Origin: Bacillota bacterium
GTDB taxonomy: Bacteria > Bacillota > Clostridia > DSM-8532
Length of the DNA stretch: 64,000 bases
Assembly (NCBI GenBank): GCA_023411795.1
Contig: JAEYOK010000025.1
Span: forward strand, 8,252-72,251
Direction of reading: 5' to 3'
Part shown: one piece after another, positions 1-10,329 of the stretch
How the letters are laid out: each line of letters opens with the position of its first letter
How positions within the stretch are numbered: the stretch's first letter is position 1
Made by a program: the position numbers and the translations under genes
The notes under the pieces: generated by a model
Database searches by the model: none
Seen by the model: only the letters and a program-made list of their open reading frames with translations
Told to the model about the DNA's origin: nothing

Positions 1-2
1 GA

Positions 3-3000
3 GGAGCGAGAAGATATGATTTTCCGGTTAGCTTGATTGATACAGATGTATTGCTTACTAGACTTGAAACAGAAGCTATAACCGCTGATATTGATGTAAA
101 TGAATCTGGACCATATTTTACCTTCCCGATAAATGACGAGGATTACAAGAAGTTAGAACAAGCCGCCATTGAGATTTTCGGTTCTGTGGCTAATACGCCA
201 TTTTATGCCCATTCGGAAGGCAAATTATTTAGTTTCAACGAAACTCAATACACAATGACTGCACAAGCTGAGTTTTTTGACGGAAATAACAATCATATAT
301 GTTATGATGAACCAAAAGAGTATCGTGTTTATGAGAAGAGTGATTCCAATGTTGATCCTGCGGTTTCATGGGGTCAGGCCTATATAACGGGTGTTATACC
401 AAAAGCTTTTAGATTTAGTAATGGGAGTTTCAATCCTTCACCTTATCCGGAAAACAAGATGACTTATAAGGATAGGCAAATACTAATAGAAATTGTTGAT
501 AATGTGAAACCGAATGTTGTTAAGATTACCGCTCCGCCTGGCCAATATTATTCGGGGCAGGCCATTCCAATTACAGTTGAATTCTCTGAACCGGTTAAGC
601 ATTCGGATTTAGAATTATACATACAGGGTGAAAGCACGCCTATAAGCGCAGTAAATCTTATTGATGGAAATAAAATAAAATATGCCACGTTCCTCTACAC
701 CGTACCTAAAAGCCCAGCTAGCAGCTTGGTCATAAGCTCGGTAAAAAACATGGTCGGCATAATTTTTACACATGATCCTAATCATTATGGCGTGAATATC
801 AATGTTACTGATTCATGGCCATCTGACGGGCATTTGACAACCATTGAAGGTGTAACAATGTCAATGGACCCATTGTTGGCTATTAAAAATGTATCGCTAG
901 CCAATGCTCCTGTAAGTGGCACATATGCCCCAAATGATATAATTCAGGTAAGAGTAGATATCGATAAGGATATTTCCCAATGGTTAGAGAACGATTATGA
1001 TACTGACAAGAATCATCTAAAATCAGTATATGTCAAAGCAGACGGACTTACCTACCCCCTTGTTATGGGCGGAACTGGTACTGAGGAGGGTTCTTACTAT
1101 ACGGCGCTCATACCTGCAAACAAATATGCTAGTTCTACGACAACAAACCTTACTATTGAGCTTTATACAGACGGTACATATGTTCCGGAAGTGAATGGAG
1201 ATCATGCATATTTCACTGACGGTACGCCTATAATGGGAAAATATGCTTTAGCCTCAATCGGTGAGTTTATTACTGTTCAGAGCATAACGCTGGACACGGA
1301 TAGTTATCCTACGAACAGCAAGATTTTCTTAACAGGCACAGAAACTATTCAGCTTAAGGCAAGTGTATCTCCTGATGATGCAAGCTATAAAAGCATTAAA
1401 TGGCAAAGCAGCGATGCAACCATTGCCTCAATTGATGAGTCAACCGGAATTGTTACTCCTGTAAGACCGGGGAAGGTAACATTCAAAGCTATTTCCTATA
1501 ATGGTGGTATCGATGATCCAATTTTTGCAGAAACTCCTGAGTTCACAGTAATAGATGGAGGACCGCCAACTATCTTATTTCCAAAGGGAAACAATGCATT
1601 TGTGACCAAAAAGAATGAAGTAGTAAATATAGTTTGGAGCCAGAATTTAATAGGAAGAACAGAAGGTGTTAAAGCTGAATTTAAAGTTGATATATTTGAC
1701 GGGACAAATGAGGTTTATAGCACAACTGTAATAGACACAAACAAATTAACTGTTCCGGAAAATATTCTTTCAAAGGTATCAAATGGCAGTGAGCCTGCAT
1801 ATATCGTTGAAGTTACCACTGTAAATCCGGACAACCCCACCGAAAACTTAAGTGCCCAAGGCTATATAATAGTATATCCAAAGCCTGCCAAGGTAACATT
1901 GGACAAGCTTGAAAGTTACTATATTACTGATGCGAAGACAAGCCTCAACATCGGCTGGAATTTATCCGAATTCAGCGGAGGAGAATTTGAGTTTAAAATT
2001 GTTAAAAATAAAGATACCCTTTATACAAGTACAACTAGTAGCGGAAGCTATTTTCTGCCTATTGACACCGTAGGGGATGGTTTCCTTAAGGACATATACG
2101 TCGTCAGTGTAAAGGCAAAAAATACTCAGGACAGCTCTTGGTCAACGGATTCTTTTGTGCTAAATGTATATAGTGAGAAGGCCATGAAGATAATGGTTGA
2201 TGGAAGAGATGTAGATTCATTAACCATGGATAACAATGCAAAGATAAAAGAAATCTACGATGAATCCGGCAGTAATGGAATATTGTCATTAAGAAGAAAT
2301 ATAAACCTAAAAAGTGATATAAGTATTAATTACGAAGAATTTCTATGGGCGAGTATAACTGACCAGATCAAATGGGAATCACAGAAATCAGACGTCGCAT
2401 CGGTAAATTATCGACAAGGGAATCTGTATGAAAATATTGAAAAGTTTAGTTATTCAACCTATCGGCCTTCAACAGAGTTCATGCTGGCTGGAAACTCAGA
2501 GGGGAAAACAAAAATAATCGCAACACATGCCGCCACAGGTATGGTGGATACCCTTGATGTCGATGTAAAAACATTAAAGAATAAGCTATATTTATTCAGC
2601 TTCTATCCAAAAGCAGAGACTGAAATTACCTACATAAACGGCAAGGGCGAAAGTCGCACCCTTTATAGCAATTTAAATGGTGAAATAGCTATTTACGAAG
2701 AATCGGGAATAGTTAGTAACATTAGTTTAAAATCTGGAAGTGGCGGGAACCTTTACCTTGGCACCTTATATAAAGAGAATCTGGATTCGGGTGAAAAAGA
2801 CCCTGGAATCTATGAGCTTTATCCTATAAATATCTTCAAGCTTCGGCCTGCTGCAAAGATTGAGTTGTTTTTTAAAAACAAAGACGGGAACCCATTTACA
2901 GGCCAGGTTACCTACAGAGGGGCAGTATACAAAAATGGACAGATATGTCCGGAAACTATGAATAAAGATGGACAAGTCATTTCTATCGACAGTACCGGTA

Positions 3001-6000
3001 AATTCAGCCTTAATTTTGACGCCACAAAGTTCTGGGTGGTAAATAACACAGAGCAACTTCAGGCATCCGATAAACTAGAATTTATTTATGAGGTAGTGAC
3101 CTCGGATGGAGAATATTATCCTCAGCTTCTAAATGTCAACGGAAGCATCAGTATGGAAGATGTGCTTAAATTCGGCGAAAGCGTCGTTAACTTAAGACCT
3201 GTATCAGATAGTGATAAGAATAAGGCTTTTATTGCGTCCCAATCCATAAACTATAATCTGAAAGATGGACGCACCATTGATGTGACAAATTACCAGGGTA
3301 CAATAGGCCCGGGGACGATTTACAAAACTGCAGAGTTGGAAACTCTTGTTGCTTGGTGGGGTTCGAGTAAAATAGATGGTTACGATGTTAAGGTAGAGGA
3401 TGAGTTCGGGGCGCTTATAGAAGGCCAAAGGGTGAAAACCATCCTATACCCTTTTGCAACAATGTCTTATACCAAGAATATAACTACTTTAAGTGAAGAA
3501 TCCTTGAACCTAGAATTGGGGGAGACAAAAGGAGGACAAGTCTCATTATTTGATTCGTCAGGCGTATTGCTGAAAAGTATTTTATGCCCGTTTACTTTTA
3601 CTAATATGGTGGGAGCCCCTGAAGCTGTTGATGGGCTTATACAGGCAACCAAGGATATAAAAGAATTAGGTGATAAAGGATTTAGTTTCAAAGATGGCAT
3701 GTCCGGTGGCAATATGATAATCAGTTTGGCTTTGAAAGCTTTATCCGACAGCAACGTAGGTTTGGGTGGTAGTACTTTTTATACTACTCTCTCTGCCACA
3801 GAGGATCCTATGGTTTACCGGGGGGTCATAACTGCGAAGATGCAAATGAATAGTACTGATACAGAGGATGTAAGTGTAGAAATAGGAGGGGCCGATACTA
3901 ATTTTGAATATAAATATAATCCTGACTCAATGGCCGATATAATCCAAGAAGTTGGAGGTATGATTCTTGATCCACCTTCGCCTATTTCAGCCGGCATAGA
4001 CGCAGGTGTGAAACTTGCGGGATATTTTGAGGTTGAAGTGAAATATGACACAACAGCTCAAGAATGGGTTATGGTCGTGATGGGAGGCGGATTTGACCTT
4101 GATGCTCTATTTGGAGCAAGTGCGACCTTGAACGGGGTGGTTGGCCCGGTGCCTGTAACGGCAAGCTTTAATATAGGGGCTGCAACAAATCTCAAATTCC
4201 GTGCAGTTAAGCCCTACGGAAACGTACCATCAGAGATCAATGCAGCAGATGTAAATGACTTTTACACCGCATTAAGACTTAAGGCTTATATAAGTGCATT
4301 TGGTGGCCTCGGTTTTGATTTATCCCTAGTGGCATTAAAAATAGGAGTTTTTGGTAAAGCAAATCTTGATTATAGTGCTGAATTTGTTAATATGCCATAT
4401 ATGATAGAGGGAGACGGTCTATACGCATACCTGACAACCCTGGGGATCAGCGGGCAGGTGGGTGTTAAATTTGTGGCAAAGTATCTTTTTGTTACCTATG
4501 AGACTGTGCTTGCTTCTGTCGAGGGTGGCAGTGACTTTTGGGTAGAGGGGGAAGAATGGCGAGAAAGACTTGAGGATTGGAAGGCTAAACAGACTTCATC
4601 CTTAATGAATTCTGCCAAATCAATGTCTACCGATTTAATGTCTGCCAATTTAATGGAATCGATGACAAGTCTTAAAACAGTTAAAGAAAATACCGGCTAT
4701 GAAAGCAGAAGCTATCTTGACATGTATGATCGCAGTTGGGGTGAATCATTTTTAAAGAGAACATTACAGGCTCCATCCGGTGTTTCAAACATTCTAACCA
4801 ATGCATACCCGTATGCTAATCCGGTGGTCACACGGGATGGAGAGATTATGGCCTACATGTCAGACAGCGACTCCAGTGATCTAAACAAAACAAGAGCAAG
4901 CTGGATGATTAAGAATTCAGGTGAGTATATTAATCAAGGCGCTTTACCAACTGTATCTGAAGATGAATATGCCGATAGTAACATTCAAATTGATGGAACA
5001 AAGAATTTTGCTGCTGCTGTCTGGGAGCAGCAGGGTATGGAGATAAATTACAGTCAAGCTCCTGCCCCTGAAGATATATCAGCAATGATGAATTCTTCAG
5101 AAATTGTTGCAAGCATTTATGATGGGACGAAATGGAGTACTACATTATTGACAGATAATTTGGTTTCAGATGTGGCTCCTGTTGTGGCAGCAAATAATGG
5201 AAAAGCTGTGGTGGCATGGAGATGTATGTCTGGAAGCGATGCTGCAACATTGTTAAATTCGGATCTGCATGATTCAATAATGTATAAGATTTATGAAAAT
5301 GGGAGCTGGAGTGAAGCACGCACGCTGTATAATGGCGCTGCCGGAGGTATCAAAGGGCTCTCAGCCGCCATGATGCAGGACGGGACAACGGGAATTGTTT
5401 ACACCCTTGATTACGGAACGGATACTGGAAACGCCGTATTCGGATATGAAACCCTTTGTACCGTAATTGGTGTGGACAACAGTATTAAAGCCGATATTCG
5501 ATTAACCAACAATAATTCGATGGACCAAAATCCTCAGATAACAGTAGCCAGCTTCGGAGCAGAAGGGTATAAATTTGTAATGGGATGGCACAATGCAACA
5601 TCTGAAGGAACGACGGACATTAAACTGGCTGCAGTAGATAAAGACGGTAAAGTTGACAATAAATTTATAGAATCCATAAGCAGTGTTTATGATAATTCTC
5701 AGGCCATTATTACCAGCAAATTCAGGTTCGCAAAGAAAGAAGATGCGGGAATTGACGATTTAGCTATTCTTTGGGTCCAGCCGAACATCAGCTATGATAA
5801 AGATACTAACAATACAGCTCAAGATGATTGCTTGAAAGCAATAAAATTCATTGATGATAAAAACGGTGGGATTTACTTAACTACAGCCCTGGATGTGGCA
5901 AAAATGGACGAGCACACTTTGATAGATCACTTTGATGCATATTCCGATGCAGAGAATAATGTGACAGCGGTGATACTTGCTTCTTCGTATACAGGGGAGC

Positions 6001-8831
6001 TTCAAAATCAAGGCATGGGGGTTTACACAGTAGAGCCAATAAGCGCTATGAAGGTGGCTCAGGCAGAATTTAAGAATGATATAAGCCTTAAAGACACCTA
6101 CTTTAATTACGATGATGTTAAAAGTGGCTTTAAACTGCCTATAACCTTTACAGTGACAAATATGGGGATAAATCCGGTCAGTTCTGTCAAAGTGAGCCTG
6201 ACTCCTGATAATGTAATTAAGACCTTTGAAAGCTTGAATCTACTGCCAAATCAATCTATGGTGTTGACGGTAGAATACGATGTGCCTGAATCAGGTATAC
6301 ATGATTTAGATTATGAGGTTAATTCGAATTTCACAAATGGTGATTCTGTAGTCAAGAACGGATCATTAAATATTGATGTTCCAGATACGGGAGTGTCTAA
6401 AGTTGAGCTTATCGCCGATGACCAAGGCAAGCGAGTTATCCAGGCCGTATTGTACAACTCAAGTGATGTGAAGCTGGCAGGCAGCGGCAGAAAGGTATAT
6501 GCAGGATTCTATACTTCAAGCACCTTTGAGGATGCATCAAAAGTCGAGGTACAGGAAATAACGGGTGATGAGCTGTCGTTGCTGGATAATGGCGCTTTAA
6601 ACATGAGATTTACATACACTATTCCGGCACAAGGTATCCCTCAAGGAGGAACAAGACTCTATGGAAGGGTATGGGCTGAAGAAAATAGAAATGGTACCTG
6701 GACAGAGATAACAGAGTATAATTTACATGATAATATTAGATCGATATTGCTGCAGAACCCTATAGAAGCAAATAACGGCAAGCAATTCCTTATTAAAGTG
6801 GAACAGGAAAATAACGGAGTTACTAAAGCCCGTGTAACAATTAAAAACCTTTCCATGAGCCCGTCTTCAAATGGAAATGTGATTGTCAAGTTGCTGGATG
6901 AGGCAGGAGCAGTGATAGAGACAAAGTTTATTGCAGCCACAGCAGCAGAACTTATAGCCCTAAATGGAGAAGAAAGCATAACAAAGGAAGTAGTGTTTAC
7001 CAAATTGGGCCGAAGGGTCGTTGCTGAATATTTTACAGCAGATCCAAATGCATTAACCCGAGAAATTGCCGGCATAACGTTAAAGGGAATCCAGATGGAC
7101 TTTAACAAAACGACAAAAAATTATTACTTGACGGCAAATAATTTAAACAACACATTAATTACTGCTGTCGCCAAAAACAGCCAAGACATAGTTGAGATAA
7201 GAAGCAGCGACGGAGGCACCCTGCTTGCCAGCGGTACGGGGGCGGCTTTATATTCTTGGAATTTGCCTGAAGGACGGACAGCAAAGGTTCAGGTTAAGGT
7301 TTCAGAAAACTCATCAGATATATATAATATCAACGTTACAAGCCTTCAGGAAAGGAGCGGTACCGTAGTAATCGATGTTCCTGAAAGAAACTATGGGAAG
7401 GCAATCGTTAATGTATCAGCTATCGGACTTTCCAATTTTGTTCCTCTTAAGTGGCAGTATGAGAAAAATGGAACCTGGTCGGATAAGATGGACTGGGACG
7501 AGGTAAAATCAAATAGCTTTGAAATTCTGGGTGAGGGTACCTACACAGTTGCAGTCAGATTGATTGATGCTAATGAATACTATATTGACTCAAACACTAT
7601 GGTGATACTGGTTCAGAAACCTGGTAGCAACACCTCTTATGAAGACGAAGGTAATTATCATGTTAATGTATCAGGTTCAAACTTACTCATAACTCGCAAA
7701 GCAAATGTCGCTCAGGTAGATGTTGGAGCTATTTCAAAAGATATATTTAATACCGGAAACTCTATCGATATAACCATGCCAAAAATCCCCGGTATAAATT
7801 CCTATGTTTTGGGAATTCCTGCTGATTACCTTTCCGGAGCAAGTAAGAGGGGGACTTTGAACTTTATCACCAGCATAGGGAAAATGACATTACCAACAGA
7901 TATGCTGGATAATATTCCGGATTCTCAAGGCAAAGAGGCAGAGATAGCTTTTGGCTATGGTGATAAATCAGACCTGAGCGATAGTATGAAGGCCGCTATA
8001 GGAGATAGACCTCTGATTCAGCTTCTTCTTACTCTTAACGGAGAGCAGGTCGAATGGAATAATCCTAATGCACCTGTTACAGTGACTATCCCATACACGC
8101 CGACTGAAGAGGAACTAAAGAATCCCGAAAGTATTGTTGTATGGTATATAGATGGTTCTGGTAAAGCAGTGTCTGTACCAAATGGACATTATGATTCTGT
8201 TTCAGGCACAGTAACTTTTATGACTACACATTTCAGCGATTATGCTGTGGCATATCGCCCCATAAGCTTCACGGATGTGGCTAAAGATGCGTGGTATAAA
8301 AAAGCAGTGAACTTCATTGCCGCAAGACAGATTACATCGGGTACAGGAAACGGAAACTATAGTCCCATGGCCAGGATTACCAGGGGAGAGTTTATTACGT
8401 TACTGATGAGAGCTTATGATATAGCCCCTGATAACAATCCGACAGATAACTTTGACGACGCAGGCAATACTTATTTTTCGGGGTATCTTGCCGCAGCAAA
8501 GAGGCTGGGAATATCTCAGGGAACAGGGAAAAACATGTTTTCACCAGGCAAAGAGATCACAAGGCAAGAGATGTTCACCTTACTTTATAATGCGCTCAAG
8601 GTAATTGACAGGTTACCCAGTGCGCTTTCAAATGGAAAGCCCACAGGGAACACGGGAAAGACGCTCGGCGACTTTACCGATGCAAACGAGATTAATTCAT
8701 GGGCAAAGGAAGCCTTTACGTTGCTTGTGGAAACAGGAACCGTAGTTGGCAATAATGGAAAACTAACTCCAAACGGTACGGCTACAAGAGCAGAAATGGC
8801 GCAGATACTATATAGCTTGCTATCAAAATAA
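3..8831 (+). CDS. Giant SLH-anchored surface protein, 5' end outside window
   Basis: The frame is open to the left edge: codons before the first possible start (TTG at 33) read on without a stop, so the N-terminus and any signal peptide are missing. About 2,940 residues are visible, numbered here from the TTG. A bacterial Ig-like (BIG2) domain lies near residues 410-500 and a likely second near 730-830. A long beta-rich region with barrel-like glycine/alternating segments spans about 1330-1500, a propeller-like region about 1590-1990 and a CARDB-like domain about 2010-2100. Three SLH repeats (about 2744-2800, 2808-2870 and 2880-2932) end the protein, so it is probably held non-covalently on secondary cell-wall polymer. 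No catalytic motif was recognised; adhesin or S-layer-associated roles are guesses. SLH anchoring is secure, the function is not. Confidence 0.9.
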   Translation, partial: GARRYDFPVSLIDTDVLLTRLETEAITADIDVNESGPYFTFPINDEDYKKLEQAAIEIFGSVANTPFYAHSEGKLFSFNETQYTMTAQAEFFDGNNNHICYDEPKEYRVYEKSDSNVDPAVSWGQAYITGVIPKAFRFSNGSFNPSPYPENKMTYKDRQILIEIVDNVKPNVVKITAPPGQYYSGQAIPITVEFSEPVKHSDLELYIQGESTPISAVNLIDGNKIKYATFLYTVPKSPASSLVISSVKNMVGIIFTHDPNHYGVNINVTDSWPSDGHLTTIEGVTMSMDPLLAIKNVSLANAPVSGTYAPNDIIQVRVDIDKDISQWLENDYDTDKNHLKSVYVKADGLTYPLVMGGTGTEEGSYYTALIPANKYASSTTTNLTIELYTDGTYVPEVNGDHAYFTDGTPIMGKYALASIGEFITVQSITLDTDSYPTNSKIFLTGTETIQLKASVSPDDASYKSIKWQSSDATIASIDESTGIVTPVRPGKVTFKAISYNGGIDDPIFAETPEFTVIDGGPPTILFPKGNNAFVTKKNEVVNIVWSQNLIGRTEGVKAEFKVDIFDGTNEVYSTTVIDTNKLTVPENILSKVSNGSEPAYIVEVTTVNPDNPTENLSAQGYIIVYPKPAKVTLDKLESYYITDAKTSLNIGWNLSEFSGGEFEFKIVKNKDTLYTSTTSSGSYFLPIDTVGDGFLKDIYVVSVKAKNTQDSSWSTDSFVLNVYSEKAMKIMVDGRDVDSLTMDNNAKIKEIYDESGSNGILSLRRNINLKSDISINYEEFLWASITDQIKWESQKSDVASVNYRQGNLYENIEKFSYSTYRPSTEFMLAGNSEGKTKIIATHAATGMVDTLDVDVKTLKNKLYLFSFYPKAETEITYINGKGESRTLYSNLNGEIAIYEESGIVSNISLKSGSGGNLYLGTLYKENLDSGEKDPGIYELYPINIFKLRPAAKIELFFKNKDGNPFTGQVTYRGAVYKNGQICPETMNKDGQVISIDSTGKFSLNFDATKFWVVNNTEQLQASDKLEFIYEVVTSDGEYYPQLLNVNGSISMEDVLKFGESVVNLRPVSDSDKNKAFIASQSINYNLKDGRTIDVTNYQGTIGPGTIYKTAELETLVAWWGSSKIDGYDVKVEDEFGALIEGQRVKTILYPFATMSYTKNITTLSEESLNLELGETKGGQVSLFDSSGVLLKSILCPFTFTNMVGAPEAVDGLIQATKDIKELGDKGFSFKDGMSGGNMIISLALKALSDSNVGLGGSTFYTTLSATEDPMVYRGVITAKMQMNSTDTEDVSVEIGGADTNFEYKYNPDSMADIIQEVGGMILDPPSPISAGIDAGVKLAGYFEVEVKYDTTAQEWVMVVMGGGFDLDALFGASATLNGVVGPVPVTASFNIGAATNLKFRAVKPYGNVPSEINAADVNDFYTALRLKAYISAFGGLGFDLSLVALKIGVFGKANLDYSAEFVNMPYMIEGDGLYAYLTTLGISGQVGVKFVAKYLFVTYETVLASVEGGSDFWVEGEEWRERLEDWKAKQTSSLMNSAKSMSTDLMSANLMESMTSLKTVKENTGYESRSYLDMYDRSWGESFLKRTLQAPSGVSNILTNAYPYANPVVTRDGEIMAYMSDSDSSDLNKTRASWMIKNSGEYINQGALPTVSEDEYADSNIQIDGTKNFAAAVWEQQGMEINYSQAPAPEDISAMMNSSEIVASIYDGTKWSTTLLTDNLVSDVAPVVAANNGKAVVAWRCMSGSDAATLLNSDLHDSIMYKIYENGSWSEARTLYNGAAGGIKGLSAAMMQDGTTGIVYTLDYGTDTGNAVFGYETLCTVIGVDNSIKADIRLTNNNSMDQNPQITVASFGAEGYKFVMGWHNATSEGTTDIKLAAVDKDGKVDNKFIESISSVYDNSQAIITSKFRFAKKEDAGIDDLAILWVQPNISYDKDTNNTAQDDCLKAIKFIDDKNGGIYLTTALDVAKMDEHTLIDHFDAYSDAENNVTAVILASSYTGELQNQGMGVYTVEPISAMKVAQAEFKNDISLKDTYFNYDDVKSGFKLPITFTVTNMGINPVSSVKVSLTPDNVIKTFESLNLLPNQSMVLTVEYDVPESGIHDLDYEVNSNFTNGDSVVKNGSLNIDVPDTGVSKVELIADDQGKRVIQAVLYNSSDVKLAGSGRKVYAGFYTSSTFEDASKVEVQEITGDELSLLDNGALNMRFTYTIPAQGIPQGGTRLYGRVWAEENRNGTWTEITEYNLHDNIRSILLQNPIEANNGKQFLIKVEQENNGVTKARVTIKNLSMSPSSNGNVIVKLLDEAGAVIETKFIAATAAELIALNGEESITKEVVFTKLGRRVVAEYFTADPNALTREIAGITLKGIQMDFNKTTKNYYLTANNLNNTLITAVAKNSQDIVEIRSSDGGTLLASGTGAALYSWNLPEGRTAKVQVKVSENSSDIYNINVTSLQERSGTVVIDVPERNYGKAIVNVSAIGLSNFVPLKWQYEKNGTWSDKMDWDEVKSNSFEILGEGTYTVAVRLIDANEYYIDSNTMVILVQKPGSNTSYEDEGNYHVNVSGSNLLITRKANVAQVDVGAISKDIFNTGNSIDITMPKIPGINSYVLGIPADYLSGASKRGTLNFITSIGKMTLPTDMLDNIPDSQGKEAEIAFGYGDKSDLSDSMKAAIGDRPLIQLLLTLNGEQVEWNNPNAPVTVTIPYTPTEEELKNPESIVVWYIDGSGKAVSVPNGHYDSVSGTVTFMTTHFSDYAVAYRPISFTDVAKDAWYKKAVNFIAARQITSGTGNGNYSPMARITRGEFITLLMRAYDIAPDNNPTDNFDDAGNTYFSGYLAAAKRLGISQGTGKNMFSPGKEITRQEMFTLLYNALKVIDRLPSALSNGKPTGNTGKTLGDFTDANEINSWAKEAFTLLVETGTVVGNNGKLTPNGTATRAEMAQILYSLLSK

Positions 8832-8858
8832 AAGATGTCTTGGAGCAATGGGACGGCA

Positions 8859-8897
8859 GACTGTGCGAAAACTCAAGTGTTTGGTTTTCGCACAGTC
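8859..8897. terminator. Convergent 14-bp hairpin between SLH gene and AIM24 gene
   Basis: A perfect 14-bp inverted repeat (arms 8859-8872 and 8884-8897, 11-nt loop) lies in the 70-bp gap between two convergent genes. Neither strand has a clear T-tract after it, so it is a weak or bidirectional terminator, or simply a stable 3' end structure. GGGACGG at 8850-8856 next to it recalls the dispersed hairpin family found elsewhere in the window, but the arrangement differs. Confidence 0.5.
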
Positions 8898-8901
8898 CCA
8901 A

Positions 8902-9585
8902 CTACTTATTTCCTGTTGGTATAAAAGGCCTTATGGTTGCTGCTACATTGCTTATGGGCATGGTCTGAAGAATTATTCTTCCGGGGCCTGTCACCACTGT
9001 GTTAAATATTCCCTCGCCACCAAATAGCATGTTTTTAACGCCCGGTACAGTAGTGATTTCCATGGAGCAGCTGTCAGTCATAGCTGCAAGATAGCCGGTG
9101 TCTACTATCATTTTTTGTCCTGCCTTAAGATCGTACTCAACAGCATGACCGTCAATCTCTATAAAGGCTATTCCGATTCCCGATAATTTCTGCATAATAA
9201 AGCCCTCTCCGCCAAAAAATCCGGCACCAAGCTTTTTCTGGAAATGTATCGAAAGCTCAACGCCTGACTCTGAGGCAAGAAAAGCTGATTTCTGAACAAT
9301 CATATTGTTACCCGGTGTAATCTGAAGAGCTCTGATTGAGCCTGGAAAGCTTGATGCAAAAGCAATTAGGCCGTCTCCGCCCATAGCTGTATAACGGTTT
9401 TGAAAAATAGACTCTCCCGAGAACATTCTCCCCAGTGCTTTACCTATTCCTCCATTGGTTGAAGTCTCCATTTTCATGTTTGGACTCATCCAACTCATAG
9501 AACCTCTTTCGGTAATAAGCGTCTCACCGGCGCTGAGATGGCAAGTTACAACCGGTAGCGGTTCACCAATAATTTCATATTTCAT
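8902..9585 (-). CDS. AIM24 family protein (TIGR00266/DUF124 type)
   Basis: A 227-residue, glycine-rich, all-beta protein whose pattern (GSMSWMSPNMKME near the N-terminus, repeated GGEG motifs, a T-x-P-G-x-K-N-x-LFGGEG stretch near the C-terminus) matches the bacterial AIM24/TIGR00266 family. The family's biochemical role is not established; the mitochondrial relative affects inner-membrane organisation. No signal peptide or membrane segment is visible, so it is probably cytosolic. The ATG is preceded by AGGAGG at good spacing. It is transcribed alone, away from ohr. Confidence 0.85.
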   Translation of the reverse strand: MKYEIIGEPLPVVTCHLSAGETLITERGSMSWMSPNMKMETSTNGGIGKALGRMFSGESIFQNRYTAMGGDGLIAFASSFPGSIRALQITPGNNMIVQKSAFLASESGVELSIHFQKKLGAGFFGGEGFIMQKLSGIGIAFIEIDGHAVEYDLKAGQKMIVDTGYLAAMTDSCSMEITTVPGVKNMLFGGEGIFNTVVTGPGRIILQTMPISNVAATIRPFIPTGNK

Positions 9586-9717
9586 ACTTTGCCTCCTAAA
9601 TATCTCAATTATTATCGTTTAATCAATATGATTAAATTCAGATGATAGAACTATGCTATTAATATCATATTTTTCAGTTAAAAACTAGCAATTATAAAAT
9701 ATATTTGATTCACTGTC

Positions 9718-9759
9718 CTATAATTATTATTGATAGTTATAATAATTATAGGGTATATA
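9718..9759 (+). promoter_or_regulatory. Candidate ohr promoter with 13-bp palindromic operator
   Basis: A perfect inverted repeat with 13-bp arms (CTATAATTATTAT at 9718-9730 and its complement at 9739-9751, 8-nt spacer) overlaps a possible -35 (TTGATA, 9730-9735) with TATATA at 9754-9759, 18 bp downstream. It lies about 50 bp before ohr. In many bacteria ohr is repressed by the peroxide-sensing MarR-type OhrR, so an operator here is reasonable. No OhrR gene is in the window and the very AT-rich composition makes chance palindromes more likely. Confidence 0.45.
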
Positions 9760-9807
9760 TATATTAATGGAGTTAGAATAAACTAACTGATAAATGGAGG
9801 CGTTATT

Positions 9808-10230
9808 ATGGATGTAATGTATAGAACCAAAGCTGTATCCACCAAAGGGCGCAGTGGAAAGGTTATTGTTGAAAATAGTACACTTGAATTTGACATGTCA
9901 CCACCTGCCGAAATGGGCGGATTACAGAAAGACGGAGTAAATCCCGAGCAGTTGTTTGCAGCAGGCTATGCGGCTTGCTTTGGCAGTGCCCTGCAGCATG
10001 TGGTAAGAGAGAAAAAGTTACCTATTCCTACTCCTTCTGTTGAATTAACAGTTGGCATAGGCAAAAATGAAACAGATGGTTTCGAGCTAACGGTGGATAT
10101 TACAGCCTTGATTTCAGGGGTGAGTCAGGCAGAAGCGGACAGTATCGCTAATGAAGCTCATTATGTATGCCCTTATTCCAATGCTACCAGAGGAAATATT
10201 CAAGTTAATGTTTCAGCTAAAGTAGTGTGA
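9808..10230 (+). CDS. ohr: Organic hydroperoxide resistance protein (OsmC/Ohr family)
   Basis: A 140-residue OsmC-fold thiol peroxidase that reduces organic hydroperoxides, normally with reducing power from lipoylated proteins. The two redox cysteines of Ohr are present in their usual contexts: C57 in AAGYAACFGSAL and C121 in HYVCPYSNATRGN. Length is normal for Ohr. The ATG follows a GGAGG. It stands alone, with its own palindrome-bearing upstream region and a hairpin after the stop, as expected for a stress-induced single gene. Confidence 0.93.
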   Translation: MDVMYRTKAVSTKGRSGKVIVENSTLEFDMSPPAEMGGLQKDGVNPEQLFAAGYAACFGSALQHVVREKKLPIPTPSVELTVGIGKNETDGFELTVDITALISGVSQAEADSIANEAHYVCPYSNATRGNIQVNVSAKVV

Positions 10231-10260
10231 AAGTAAGTTCTTGTCTTTTGACTAAAATAT

Positions 10261-10290
10261 AAGGAACCTCTTTTTCGGGAGGTTCCTTTA
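10261..10290 (+). terminator. Hairpin terminator after ohr
   Basis: A 10-bp perfect stem (AAGGAACCTC at 10261-10270, complement at 10279-10288) with an 8-nt loop lies 30 bp after the ohr stop. Only a short T-run follows, so termination may be incomplete. Confidence 0.6.
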
Positions 10291-10329
10291 ACTTGACTAT
10301 CCGAAGTTTCAAAAAGAGAGGCATATTTT

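Noticed and set aside
8850..8897. GGGACGG next to the hairpin after the SLH gene as a further copy of the dispersed element
   Set aside because: GGGACGG lies outside the stem rather than in the loop, so it does not share the family layout.
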